DNA from: Actinomycetota bacterium
Lineage (GTDB): Bacteria > Actinomycetota > Thermoleophilia > Miltoncostaeales > Miltoncostaeaceae
DNA length: 64,000 bases
Direction of reading: 5' to 3'
NCBI GenBank assembly: GCA_020636905.1
Contig: JACJWX010000012.1
Location: 1-64,000, forward strand
Position numbers and translations under genes: made by a program. The notes below the pieces were generated by a model. That model worked only from the letters and a program-made list of their open reading frames with translations, searched no databases and had not been told where the DNA came from. Shown here piece after piece: positions 23,525 through 30,745 of the stretch (the stretch's first letter is position 1; every line of letters begins with the position of its first letter).

Positions 23525-23991
23525 CCTTCCGGCGGCTTGGGCGTCGACGCTTCGTCGGCGGCCGCCGCCGGCAGCGCGGCGACGATGTCGCGCAAGCCGC
23601 CTGCGGCCGCGTCGTCGATGCGGAAGGTGGTGATCGAGGACACGACGTTGTCGATCACGGCGTCGGCGTCCGTCACCAGCACCTGGCCGTGCTCGGTCAG
23701 CGTCGAGCGCACCTCGCGGGCATCGCGCTCACCCCGGGCGGTCGTGACGTAGCCCAGCTTCTCGAGCGGTTTCAGCGCGCGGGTGATGGCGGACGGCGTG
23801 AGTCCCGTCTGATCGGCGAGCTCGACCCGGCTCGCCGTGGCGGCGGGTGTGTCCCGCAGCGCCGAGAGCAGGCGGTATTCGCTGAAGCTGATGCCCCGGA
23901 TGCCGGAGAGCGCACGGTCGAGGCGGCGTTCGGTGGCGCGGGCGACCTCGAGGACGTGGAGCGTTTGGCGGGTGCTGGATGTGTATTGCAT
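23521..23991 (-). CDS. MarR-family transcriptional regulator
   Basis: The 156-residue protein has a MarR winged helix: SFSEYRLLSALRDTP, then SRVELADQTGLTPSAITRALKPLEKLGYVTT and wing residues RGERDAREVRSTLTEHG. An in-frame ATG at 24045 would add 18 residues; 23991 is preferred because the protein then begins just before the first family helix, but neither has a strong ribosome-binding site. Two short inverted repeats upstream, ACTC-cat-GAGT (24007-24017) and ACTC-gt-GAGT (24049-24058), could be its operators. It is convergent with the dioxygenase gene. Confidence 0.8.
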   Translation of the reverse strand: MQYTSSTRQTLHVLEVARATERRLDRALSGIRGISFSEYRLLSALRDTPAATASRVELADQTGLTPSAITRALKPLEKLGYVTTARGERDAREVRSTLTEHGQVLVTDADAVIDNVVSSITTFRIDDAAAGGLRDIVAALPAAAADEASTPKPPEG

Positions 23992-24060
23992 GCAGACCAC
24001 GGTAGCACTCCATGAGTGTTCACGCATCATGCCCGTCGATGACACCCCACTCGTGAGTAT

Positions 24061-24126
24061 TCAACCGGGGAGTTGACAACTCCTGTGCGCCCGATCTAGC
24101 CTTTGTTCAACCATGGAGTTGAACAA
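24061..24126 (+). promoter_or_regulatory. Promoter with two spaced ArsR-type operators
   Basis: A perfect inverted repeat TTGTTCAAC-catgga-GTTGAACAA spans 24103-24126, ending in the ribosome-binding site AAGGAG. A weaker copy, TCAAC-cgggga-GTTGA, lies at 24061-24076 with the same six-base spacer, the centres 46 bases apart. Between them are TTGACA (24073-24078) and, 18 bases on, TAGCCT (24097-24102), a likely promoter. The repressor is probably the ArsR protein immediately downstream, blocking both the -35 region and the transcription start. Confidence 0.65.
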
Positions 24127-24136
24127 GGAGTGCTGA

Positions 24137-24496
24137 GTGGGGCTGCCAGCGGAAGACGGACTGTCGGAGGTGTTCACGGCGCTCGCCGATCCGATCCGCC
24201 GGGACATCGTCGTTCGGCTCTGTGACGCCGACGCGACCGTCAGCGAACTCGCGGAGCCGTACGACCTCACCATCCAGGCCGTCTCGAAGCACCTCAAGGT
24301 GCTCGAACGCGCGGGCGTCGTCAGCCGTTCCCGAGAGGCACAACGCAGGCCCGCCCATCTCGAAGCCGAGGTCTTCGACCTCATGACCGGATGGATCGAG
24401 CGGTACCGCCGGCGCGCTGAAGAACGATTCCGCCGCCTCGATGCCGTGCTGAACGAACTCGACCGCAGCGACCGCGACAACGAAGGAGCCCAATGA
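24137..24496 (+). CDS. ArsR/SmtB-family repressor
   Basis: The 119-residue winged-helix protein reads VFTALADPIRRDIVVRL, then LAEPYDLTIQAVSKHLKVLERAGVV with the recognition helix, and a wing REAQRRPAHLEAEVFDLM. There are no clustered Cys or His residues in the usual metal sites, which fits the non-metal SdpR/PagR-like branch commonly paired with SRPBCC genes. The start is GTG at 24137 with AAGGAG six bases before. Its stop overlaps the start of the SRPBCC gene (ATGA), so both are in one autoregulated operon. Confidence 0.88.
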   Translation: MGLPAEDGLSEVFTALADPIRRDIVVRLCDADATVSELAEPYDLTIQAVSKHLKVLERAGVVSRSREAQRRPAHLEAEVFDLMTGWIERYRRRAEERFRRLDAVLNELDRSDRDNEGAQ

Positions 24497-24975
24497 GCAC
24501 GTCCACGCCCGAAACCACGATCGACGCCGATCCGAACGTCCCCGTCGTCCGAATCGTCCGTGAGTTCGACGCCCCGCCGCCCCGGGTGTTCGCCTGCCAC
24601 GCCGACCCGGAGCTGTTCGCCCGCTGGTGCGGCCCCGACGACGTGGCGATGACCGTCGAGACCTGGGACTTCCGGACCGGTGGCAGCTGGCGCTTCCATC
24701 ACATGCGCGGCGCCGACACGTACAGCTTCTACGGGTCATTCCACGAGGTCCGTCCGGACGAGCTGATCGTTCAGACCTTCACCTTCTGCGGCGTCCCGGA
24801 CGGTGTCGCCCTCGAGCACCTCCGGTTCGTCGCCCTGAGCGGGGGCCGCACGCGGCTCGAGGCATCATCGCTCGTCGACAGCTTCGAGGGTCGCGACGCC
24901 ATGCTGTCCAGCGGCATGGACGTCGGCGTGCGCGACGGGTACGCCAAGCTCGACGCGGTGCTGGCCACCGGCTGA
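24493..24975 (+). CDS. SRPBCC/AHSA1-domain protein
   Basis: The 160-residue protein has the START/Bet v1-like AHSA1 pattern: VRIVREFDAPPPRVFACHADPELFARWCGP, then WDFRTGGSWRFHHM, FYGSFHEVRPDELIVQTF and a final helix DVGVRDGYAKLDAVLA. Such proteins bind hydrophobic ligands in a cavity; the ligand here is unknown. ArsR-AHSA1 pairs are widespread in actinobacteria and proteobacteria. It is translationally coupled to the upstream ArsR gene. Confidence 0.85.
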   Translation: MSTSTPETTIDADPNVPVVRIVREFDAPPPRVFACHADPELFARWCGPDDVAMTVETWDFRTGGSWRFHHMRGADTYSFYGSFHEVRPDELIVQTFTFCGVPDGVALEHLRFVALSGGRTRLEASSLVDSFEGRDAMLSSGMDVGVRDGYAKLDAVLATG

Positions 24976-24980
24976 CGCGC

Positions 24981-25460
24981 TCAGCGGGGTCCCGTCGGGG
25001 CCCCGCTTCCGGTCGGTTCCTGGGTCATCGCCTCGATGAGCCGGTCCATGAGCTGCACCGCCTGCCTGATCCGGTCGGCGCCCAGCTCGGCCTCCATCTC
25101 GCGCGCCCAGGCCACCGTCCCATCCCGCAGCCTGCCGATCGACGCCCGACCGGCATCGGTCGGGGCGAGCAGCTTCGCCCGGGCGTGAGCGGGATTGGGT
25201 CGGAACTCGCAAAGACCGCGGTCGACCAGCAGATTGGCCACGCGCTGGACCGCCTGGCGGCTGAGGCCCATCGAGCGACCGACCTCCGCCACCGTGAGGG
25301 GGCCGCGGAGCACCGCCCCGAGGACCTGCCACCACGCCGCGGTCAGCCCGGCGGGCTCGGCAAGCGTCTCGGCCCTGGCCAGGAACAGTCCGTTGAGGCG
25401 GAACGTGCGCAGCACCAGCTCCGTGAGCAATTCCCGGTCCGGTTCGCCGCCGGTCGTCAC
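24981..25460 (-). CDS. MarR-family transcriptional regulator
   Basis: The 159-residue protein shows AAWWQVLGAVLRGPLTVAEVGRSMGLSRQAVQRVANLLVDRGLCEF, the MarR helix-turn-helix, and a wing NPAHARAKLLAPTDAG. It starts at GTG 25460, sharing GTGA with the stop of the DJ-1/PfpI gene upstream, so the two form an operon. It is convergent with the SRPBCC gene six bases away. It probably binds the large inverted repeat at 26116-26150 in front of the operon. Confidence 0.85.
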   Translation of the reverse strand: MTTGGEPDRELLTELVLRTFRLNGLFLARAETLAEPAGLTAAWWQVLGAVLRGPLTVAEVGRSMGLSRQAVQRVANLLVDRGLCEFRPNPAHARAKLLAPTDAGRASIGRLRDGTVAWAREMEAELGADRIRQAVQLMDRLIEAMTQEPTGSGAPTGPR

Positions 25461-26116
25461 GATGCGGCCGCCAGCACGCCATAGCCGGAGGCGTCGTCCA
25501 GTGCGAAGAGCCGGTACCACGCGTCGAGCACCTCCGGGGTGAACACCCCGAGCTCGGCCAGGACGGCACGCGCGAACTCGATCGGATGGGTCGCGCCGGC
25601 GGTGATGACGCCGCGGTCGTTCACGACCGGCTCGGCGCGGTAGTTGTGGGCCCCGGCGTAGGCGCCTCCCGCGTGGACGAGGTACTCGGGTGCGGAGCTC
25701 GTGTGGAGCCGGTCGTCGAGGATTCCGATTCGGGCAAGGCCGGCCGTCGCTCCGCAGATGGCGGCGACGGGGACACCCGCGGAGAGACACCCGAGTGCGG
25801 CATCGAGCGCCGGTGTCGTGATGGCCGGGTCGGTGTCCCAGACGTCGCCCCCGGGAAGGATCAGCATCGCGCTGGCCGCCGGGTCGAACTCGTCGAAGGT
25901 GAGATCGGGAACGATGGTGAGGCCGCCCATCGTCCGAACCGGCTGGAGCGTTTCCGCCACGGTCCGGATCTGCAGGCGCCCTGGCGTCGTCTGCCACGCC
26001 GGGTTGCCGATGCGGGCGGTGACGTGTCCGATCTCCCAGTCGGCGAGTGTCGGGAATATCGCCACGTGCACGGCCGAGGCGTCAGTGGGCTGAGGAACTG
26101 CGGTGGATTCAGTCAT
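25457..26116 (-). CDS. DJ-1/PfpI-family protein (class I glutamine amidotransferase-like)
   Basis: The 219-residue protein has the DJ-1/PfpI flavodoxin-like fold: SAMLILPGGDVWDTD, the nucleophile elbow AAICGATAGLARIG with the reactive Cys, and EYLVHAGGAYAGAHNYR. Members act as chaperones, glyoxalases, hydratases or regulators, so the reaction is open. No DNA-binding domain is fused. The gene is first in an operon with the MarR gene. A 15-base inverted repeat covers its start codon. Confidence 0.82.
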   Translation of the reverse strand: MTESTAVPQPTDASAVHVAIFPTLADWEIGHVTARIGNPAWQTTPGRLQIRTVAETLQPVRTMGGLTIVPDLTFDEFDPAASAMLILPGGDVWDTDPAITTPALDAALGCLSAGVPVAAICGATAGLARIGILDDRLHTSSAPEYLVHAGGAYAGAHNYRAEPVVNDRGVITAGATHPIEFARAVLAELGVFTPEVLDAWYRLFALDDASGYGVLAAAS

Positions 26117-26150
26117 GACAACAAGCTGTCAAATAGACAGCATGTTGTCA
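26116..26150. promoter_or_regulatory. Large inverted repeat over the start of the DJ-1/PfpI gene, probable MarR operator
   Basis: TGACAACAAGCTGTC and GACAGCATGTTGTCA form 15-base arms with one mismatch around aaata. The site begins at the A of the gene's ATG (26116). On the minus strand it contains TTGACA-like hexamers, so bound repressor would block the promoter and start. AT content is higher than the surroundings. Confidence 0.6.
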
Positions 26151-26290
26151 AGAGTGCCGGGGTGATCGGTGGTGAGTGCACGCGAAAACCGGGCGCTTGC
26201 GCGGTGGGTTCCGCGATGCCCGGTCCTCGCGTGCGGCGGGCGCCCCGTCTGGTGCGCCGATTCGTGTGGCGATCCTCCGCGCACTCCGAG

Positions 26291-26332
26291 CGAAGAAGCG
26301 CACGCTCGTGCCCATGAGCGTGCGCTTCTTCG
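26291..26332. terminator. Perfect 17-bp hairpin
   Basis: CGAAGAAGCGCACGCTC (26291-26307) pairs perfectly with 26316-26332 around an eight-base loop. The stem ends in TTCTTCG rather than a T-run. It could be a terminator, or one end of a decayed mobile element; no gene ends directly beside it. Confidence 0.45.
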
Positions 26333-26365
26333 GTCGGCGCCGCGCGAGTGCCCTGAGTCGACGGT

Positions 26366-26394
26366 GCTCCCGCACCTCCGACTCACCGCACTAG
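26366..26394 (-). repeat. Short dispersed repeat adjoining CTAG, copy A
   Basis: On the minus strand the sequence reads CTAG, four variable bases, then GTGAGTCGGAGGTGCGGGAGC. The same arrangement with one mismatch occurs at 46769-46797. Only these 29 positions are clearly shared. It may be one end of a dispersed element. Confidence 0.5.
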
Positions 26395-26523
26395 GTGAAG
26401 ATGCTCACTCCGCCCGGCCCGACGAGCAGGCCCAGAACGACCAGGGCGGCACCCAGCCGGCCTCGGCGAACGGATTAAATCCGTCGTCAGGGGCATTGAC
26501 GATGTTGGGCCAAGCGCCGCACC

Positions 26524-26909
26524 TCAGAGTTCGTCGCCCGCACCGGCGGAGCCGTTCGAGTGACGAGTCCGTGGTGATGTGAACCGGAGCGCAGTCAGAC
26601 ACACCCGCGTTGCCTGCGCCAGCATCGCATCGCGTCCGACGACCTCAGTCGCAGCGTCATTGAGCGCAGGATCGTCGATGGAGTGGGTCCGGCCGGCGTT
26701 GTCGTGACCGTCACGCCGGTGCACAACCTCCATCGTCAGATCCGGCCGAGGGCAGAGCAACCCCGCCGGACCGCCGCGCAGTGACGAGGGAGCCCCGCCA
26801 GGTAGTAATACTTGTCTTAGCAATCGCCACAAACCATACGGGCCCAAGGGCATGGCAGGTTCGCTATTTGAAAGGACTTGACCGGATACCGCCAGAGATC
26901 GGCGATCAC
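26524..26909 (-). pseudogene. Remnant of a MOSC-type gene
   Basis: Reading from a GTG at 26909, the minus strand gives VIADLWRYPVKSFQ, closely like the N-terminal barrel of MOSC-domain proteins (usually ADLWRYPVKSM). The frame is then lost, and a second frame gives SIDDPALNDAATEVVGRDAML, resembling the later MOSC-type segment before a stop at 26524. The remnant is about 130 codons, shorter than intact MOSC proteins (200-270 residues), so both frameshift and deletion are implied. The family assignment is tentative. Confidence 0.4.
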
Positions 26910-27151
26910 GCGACGCAGATCGCCGTGCCAGCGGGTCAGCGCGGGATCACGACAGGCACGCCCAGTACGACGCCCCGCATGCGCGTAGCAGAACACCCGT
27001 CGCCGCACGTCGGCGAAGGTGGCGGCAAACGCCTCGCAGGCGCGCTCCGTCTCGTCGGGATCAAGCAGCTGGCCACTCGTCGTTGTCGTCGGCCGGCACC
27101 CTAGCCTACCCCGGAAACACGAAGGGGACCCCGGACGGATTACGCTGGCGC

Positions 27152-28242
27152 CTAATGGGTTCTCGCGGAGCATGGCTGAAGCCACGTCGCAAAGTCATTG
27201 CGCCTCATTGGGCTGGCGAGCTTCTGCAGCAGCTGGTTCTCGATCTGGCGAATACGCGCTCACGCGTGACGTTGAAGGTGCGACCCACCTCGTGAAGGCG
27301 TGCGCGGGTGTTCGCCGCCAGGCCGTAACGGGCTCGAGGACGCGACGCTCGCGATAGCTGAGCGTGTTGAGCGTCCACGAGACCTTCGGTGCGGAGCGCT
27401 GCGTGCGCCGGGGTTCTCCCGGGTTCAGTGCCTTCTCGTCGGCGAAGACTGCCGAATCAGCTCTCATCCGTCGCCAGCCAGCTTCTCGAAGCGAGATGAG
27501 TCTGCGCCGACCGCTTGATGGACTCGATCTCCGGGAGCAGCAGCTTCACGACGTCCGGGATCTCTCTTCGAGCGTGGGCTCGACCAAGCTCGCTGACGAC
27601 TGCGCTCGCGCGGTTGATCTTGTTGAGCTTCTCGACGGCATGCACGGGCATGCGGATGATTTGTACTTGTCGGCGATCAGCGCGCCTGGCCTGGCGAATC
27701 TCAGGTGGCGGGTCGAGCTTGAGCCCTTGCGGTAATCGAACTTCCTCGGCTGCGGACGGGTCCGGCAATGCCTTCCCTGGATGAGATCCAGGAACGCCAG
27801 GCCCTGATTGCGGTAGTTCTTGGCGATCGAGACCACGAGGCGCAGGTTCCTTCGACCATCTTGCGCTTGGCGTCGGCAATCGCCGAGCTCGATGAGCTTA
27901 GCGGTTCGACCTCTTGGCGGGCGGTGAGCAGCGGGATGCGACCCACGTCTTTCAGGAAGAGCTGAAGCCGAATCCGTGCTGAGTGTCGGCCTTCAGAGTT
28001 GATCCGCTTGGGGCGATCAGCCTCATCAGCGAACAGCCATCCGCTCGTCAGCGTCCTTCTGAATGGGCGAAGCTCGATTCCCTGCTCGTCGAGGTGGCGA
28101 ATAGATCCTCCACGGCACCGGGATCGAGTTCGACCCTTCCACCGTCTTGGCGACCTCTTAATGCCCAGGAAACCGACCTCCTGCTGCGGGGCGAGAAGGG
28201 TTTCACATCTCCTCCAGTCGTCACCATTTTCATCAGCGTCAT
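27152..28242 (-). pseudogene. Frameshifted pseudogene of a primary-type sigma-70 factor (RpoD/SigA-like)
   Basis: Fragments in different minus-strand frames follow the exact order of a group 1 sigma factor. VELDPGAVEDLFAT is region 1.1-like (about 28.1 kb); LFLKDVGRIPLLTARQEVE is region 1.2; VVSIAKNYRNQGLAFLDLIQ and KFDYRKG are region 2; IRMPVHAVEKLNKINR and LPEIESIKRSAQT are region 3; LNTLSYRERRVLE is region 4.1. The region 4.2 helix-turn-helix, HEVGRTFNVTRERV, is split by a further frameshift from RQIENQLLQKLASP. At least six indels are needed. The total length, about 1.09 kb, is that of an intact small SigA, so the gene has decayed in place with little deletion. A functional sigA must exist elsewhere. 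Confidence 0.88.
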
Positions 28243-28523
28243 CGCATCACCTCTCCAACCCGTGCGATCAGCGCTCGGTATCCCAACGCCTGGATTGTAG
28301 GACTCGAATCACTCGCAAGAGAGGGCGCCAGCTACCTTTTGAAGTACGGGGGCTTTACCCCTATCGTACGGCAGCGATTCCGAAACCCCAGGCCTCAGGA
28401 GGAAGATTTTTCTTCGCTGGCATTTCGACCACATCCGGGCACGGGTGCACAACTCACTTCGACACTTGGTGCCCCGGTGCGCTTCAACGCCCGGTAAGCG
28501 CAGTTGAGGTTCTTCGCCCGTGC

Positions 28524-29201
28524 TTAGCTGTCGCAGTAGCGCGGTGGACAGCTGTCCGAGCGCGTCGACGGCGAGTGCCCCTCGCCCGCCGCCACGCGGT
28601 ACCGGACGGTCGGCACGTCCCGCCGGTAGAGCGCGAGCCATCCCTGGTTGAACACCACCACCTGGCTCTGCGGGTACCGCTTCACGAGTCGGTCGACGTT
28701 CCGCGTGGCCGTACTCATCCCGGTGTCGCTCCCGATGGCCGGCAGCATCGCCAGCCCCACGAGGGGCTCCGGATTCTTCGGCGCGAGGGCCGCGGCCTCA
28801 TCGAACGCCCCGCGTGCCGCGGAGGTGTCCTGGAGCGCCATGTAGGCGCGACCCAGCGCGATGTAGCGCGTCACGGTGGGCCGGTCGGCGATGGCGTCTC
28901 GCAGCTTCACCACCTGCTGCTCGGGGGTCGTGTTCGTGTACTCGGCACCAAGCGGCGTCGACGACATCAGCGACAGCGGCGGCAGGCTCTCCTGCGCCCC
29001 GGTCAGTTCGCGGCCCGCGGGGTTCACCACACCGGCGACGATGGGTGCCGCGTCGCGCGGTCCTTCACCCACCGGGTCGTCGAGCCAGGCGGCGGTGGCG
29101 GCCGCCGCGCCGCAGACGACCGCGGCACCGATCGCCGCGACCGCAAGACGGCGGGGACGCGGACGTCCGGGGGTGTGCGCGGGCTCGGCTGAGGTCGTCA
29201 T
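28524..29201 (-). CDS. Membrane-anchored TPR protein, 3' end frameshifted
   Basis: The 225-residue frame has an N-terminal membrane helix (RRLAVAAIGAAVVCGAAAATAAWL), a linker, and tetratricopeptide-like segments (TVTRYIALGRAYMALQDTSAARGAFDEAAALAPKNPEPLVGL; VFNQGWLALYRRD). After about residue 200 the frame turns into low-complexity sequence (GHSPSTRSDSCPPRYCDS). The next frame instead reads LAVDALGQLSTALLRQLSTG, which looks like the natural helical C-terminus. A one-base frameshift near 28.6 kb is therefore likely, at the edge of the decayed region. The protein may still function or may be a recent pseudogene. Its function is unknown. Confidence 0.6.
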   Translation of the reverse strand: MTTSAEPAHTPGRPRPRRLAVAAIGAAVVCGAAAATAAWLDDPVGEGPRDAAPIVAGVVNPAGRELTGAQESLPPLSLMSSTPLGAEYTNTTPEQQVVKLRDAIADRPTVTRYIALGRAYMALQDTSAARGAFDEAAALAPKNPEPLVGLAMLPAIGSDTGMSTATRNVDRLVKRYPQSQVVVFNQGWLALYRRDVPTVRYRVAAGEGHSPSTRSDSCPPRYCDS

Positions 29202-29313
29202 CGCCCAGATGCTGCCAGCAATCCGCGGTGTCTGCCGGAGGCCCGGTCGCGGCGATCACCCGCCGACGCACCAAACCACTCAGGAACGCCGATGAGGTGC
29301 CGACAAGGGGAGC

Positions 29314-30444
29314 ATGAGTGAAACCCCCCGCCCGGCAACCCGGCTTTCGGCAATCCTCGCCTATGCGGTGAAGCGCGGAGCAAGCGACGTGCACCTGAAG
29401 GTGCCCGCAAAGCCCGTGCTGAGGATCGACGGCCGGCTCGTCCCGATCAACGAGCATCCCCCGCTCACTCCCGAGGACACCGTCGCCTTCGCGAACGAGG
29501 TCCTCGACGCCGCCGACAGCGCCGCCAAGCGCACCGAGTTCCAGGAGATGGGTGACGTCGACCTGTCGCACGCAGCCGTCGGAATCGGTCGTTTCCGCGT
29601 CAACATGTTCCGCCAGCGCGGCTCCGTGAGCATGGTGCTTCGCGTCGTGCCGTTCTCGGTGAAGACGCTCGACGAACTCCATCTCCCACCGGCGGTGGCC
29701 AAGCTCGCCTCCGAGGAGCGCGGGGTCATCCTCGTGACCGGGACGACCGGGTCGGGAAAGTCGACCACTCTCGCCGCGATGATCGATCAGGTCAACCGCA
29801 CCGAGCACAAGCACGTGGTCACGATCGAGGACCCGATCGAAATGCTGCACACCGACCAGCGGTCGGTGATCAATCAGCGCGAGGTCGGCCTCGACACACA
29901 ATCGTTCGTCGGAGCGCTGCGCCGGGTGCTGCGGCAGGACCCCGACGTGATCATGATCGGTGAGATCCGCGATCTCACCACCATGGAAGTGGCCCTTTCG
30001 GCGGCCGAGACCGGGCACCTCGTCCTCTCGACGATGCACACGCTGGATGCCACGGAGACCATCAACCGGGCCATCGGCTTCTACCCGCTGCATCAGCAGA
30101 TGCAGGTGCGGGCCATGCTCGCCGGAACACTGAAGGGCATCATCAGCCAGCGGCTCGTCCCGCGTTCGGACACCCCCGGCCGCGTCGCCGCGGCCGAGAT
30201 CATGATCGCCACCGGACGGGCGCGCGACATGATCACCAATCCCGACGACACCGGTCGGATCCACGAGCTGATTCGCGACGGCGAGTACTACGGCATGCAG
30301 ACCTTCGACCAGTCGCTGTTCGATCACGTCCAGGCTGGACGGGTGGCGCTCGACGAAGCCATCCGGCACGCCTCGAGCCCGCACGACTTCAAGCTCATGC
30401 TGGACGCGGGCATGGCTCGCCGTGACGCGTCCCTCTACTCCTGA
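29314..30444 (+). CDS. pilT: PilT/PilU-type twitching motility ATPase
   Basis: The 376-residue protein matches PilT throughout. It has an N-terminal PAS-like domain (AVKRGASDVHLKVPAKPVLRIDG), Walker A GTTGSGKST, the Asp box (VVTIEDPIEMLH), Walker B-region DPDVIMIGEIRD, the His box STMHTLDATETINR and a C-terminal segment of normal length. PilT powers type IV pilus retraction as a hexamer on the inner face of the membrane. No other pilus gene is in the window. The last 23 bases overlap the downstream HxlR gene. Confidence 0.93.
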   Translation: MSETPRPATRLSAILAYAVKRGASDVHLKVPAKPVLRIDGRLVPINEHPPLTPEDTVAFANEVLDAADSAAKRTEFQEMGDVDLSHAAVGIGRFRVNMFRQRGSVSMVLRVVPFSVKTLDELHLPPAVAKLASEERGVILVTGTTGSGKSTTLAAMIDQVNRTEHKHVVTIEDPIEMLHTDQRSVINQREVGLDTQSFVGALRRVLRQDPDVIMIGEIRDLTTMEVALSAAETGHLVLSTMHTLDATETINRAIGFYPLHQQMQVRAMLAGTLKGIISQRLVPRSDTPGRVAAAEIMIATGRARDMITNPDDTGRIHELIRDGEYYGMQTFDQSLFDHVQAGRVALDEAIRHASSPHDFKLMLDAGMARRDASLYS

Positions 30445-30745
30445 GCCGAGCGGGGGGCCGGACTGCCCGGTCGCGGCGACGGCCGACCTGATCGCGGGCA
30501 AGTGGACGCTCCTGCTGCTCTCGGCACTCTCTGAGGAACCCCGTCGGTTCAACGAGCTTCAGCGCGCGGCGGCGGGGATCAGTCCTCACACGCTGACCGT
30601 GCGGCTGCGCGCACTCGAGGATGCCGGGGTCGTGCTGCGAGAGGGCACGCGGCCGTCGGTCTACCGCCTGGACGAGAGCGGGCGCGAACTCCTCCCGATC
30701 ATCGATGTGATGCGGTCATTCGGAGCCCGCTGGCTCCTCGACTGA
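30422..30745 (+). CDS. HxlR-family transcriptional regulator
   Basis: The 107-residue winged-helix protein reads CPVAATADLIAGKWTLLLLSAL, the HxlR signature, then RRFNELQRAAAGISPHTLTVRLRALEDAGVV and YRLDESGRELLPIIDVMRSFGARW. The usual N-terminal Cys is present. The start is GTG at 30422 inside the end of pilT, in another frame. Its 3' end overlaps the 3' end of the convergent DUF1116 gene by 30 bases. Confidence 0.85.
   Translation: MTRPSTPEPSGGPDCPVAATADLIAGKWTLLLLSALSEEPRRFNELQRAAAGISPHTLTVRLRALEDAGVVLREGTRPSVYRLDESGRELLPIIDVMRSFGARWLLD

Larger units (their letters stand above)
26151..28523. other. Decayed, lower-GC region without an intact gene
   Basis: For about 2.4 kb no reading frame shows sustained actinobacterial codon use. 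The stretch contains a strong hairpin (26291-26332), a short repeat next to CTAG (26366-26394), remnants of a MOSC-type gene (26524-26909) and a multiply frameshifted sigma-70 gene (27152-28242). The stretch 26930-27100 encodes, on the minus strand, fragments such as DETERACEAFAATFADVRRRVF, which look protein-like but which I cannot assign. From 28243 to 28520 I see nothing beyond possible promoter-like AT-rich tracts. It looks like a graveyard of old duplicated or acquired genes. Confidence 0.7.

Noticed and set aside
27152..28242. Sigma pseudogene explained as sequencing error
   Set aside because: At least six frameshifts would be needed in one kilobase while flanking genes on both sides are clean, and GC and codon use are also degraded.
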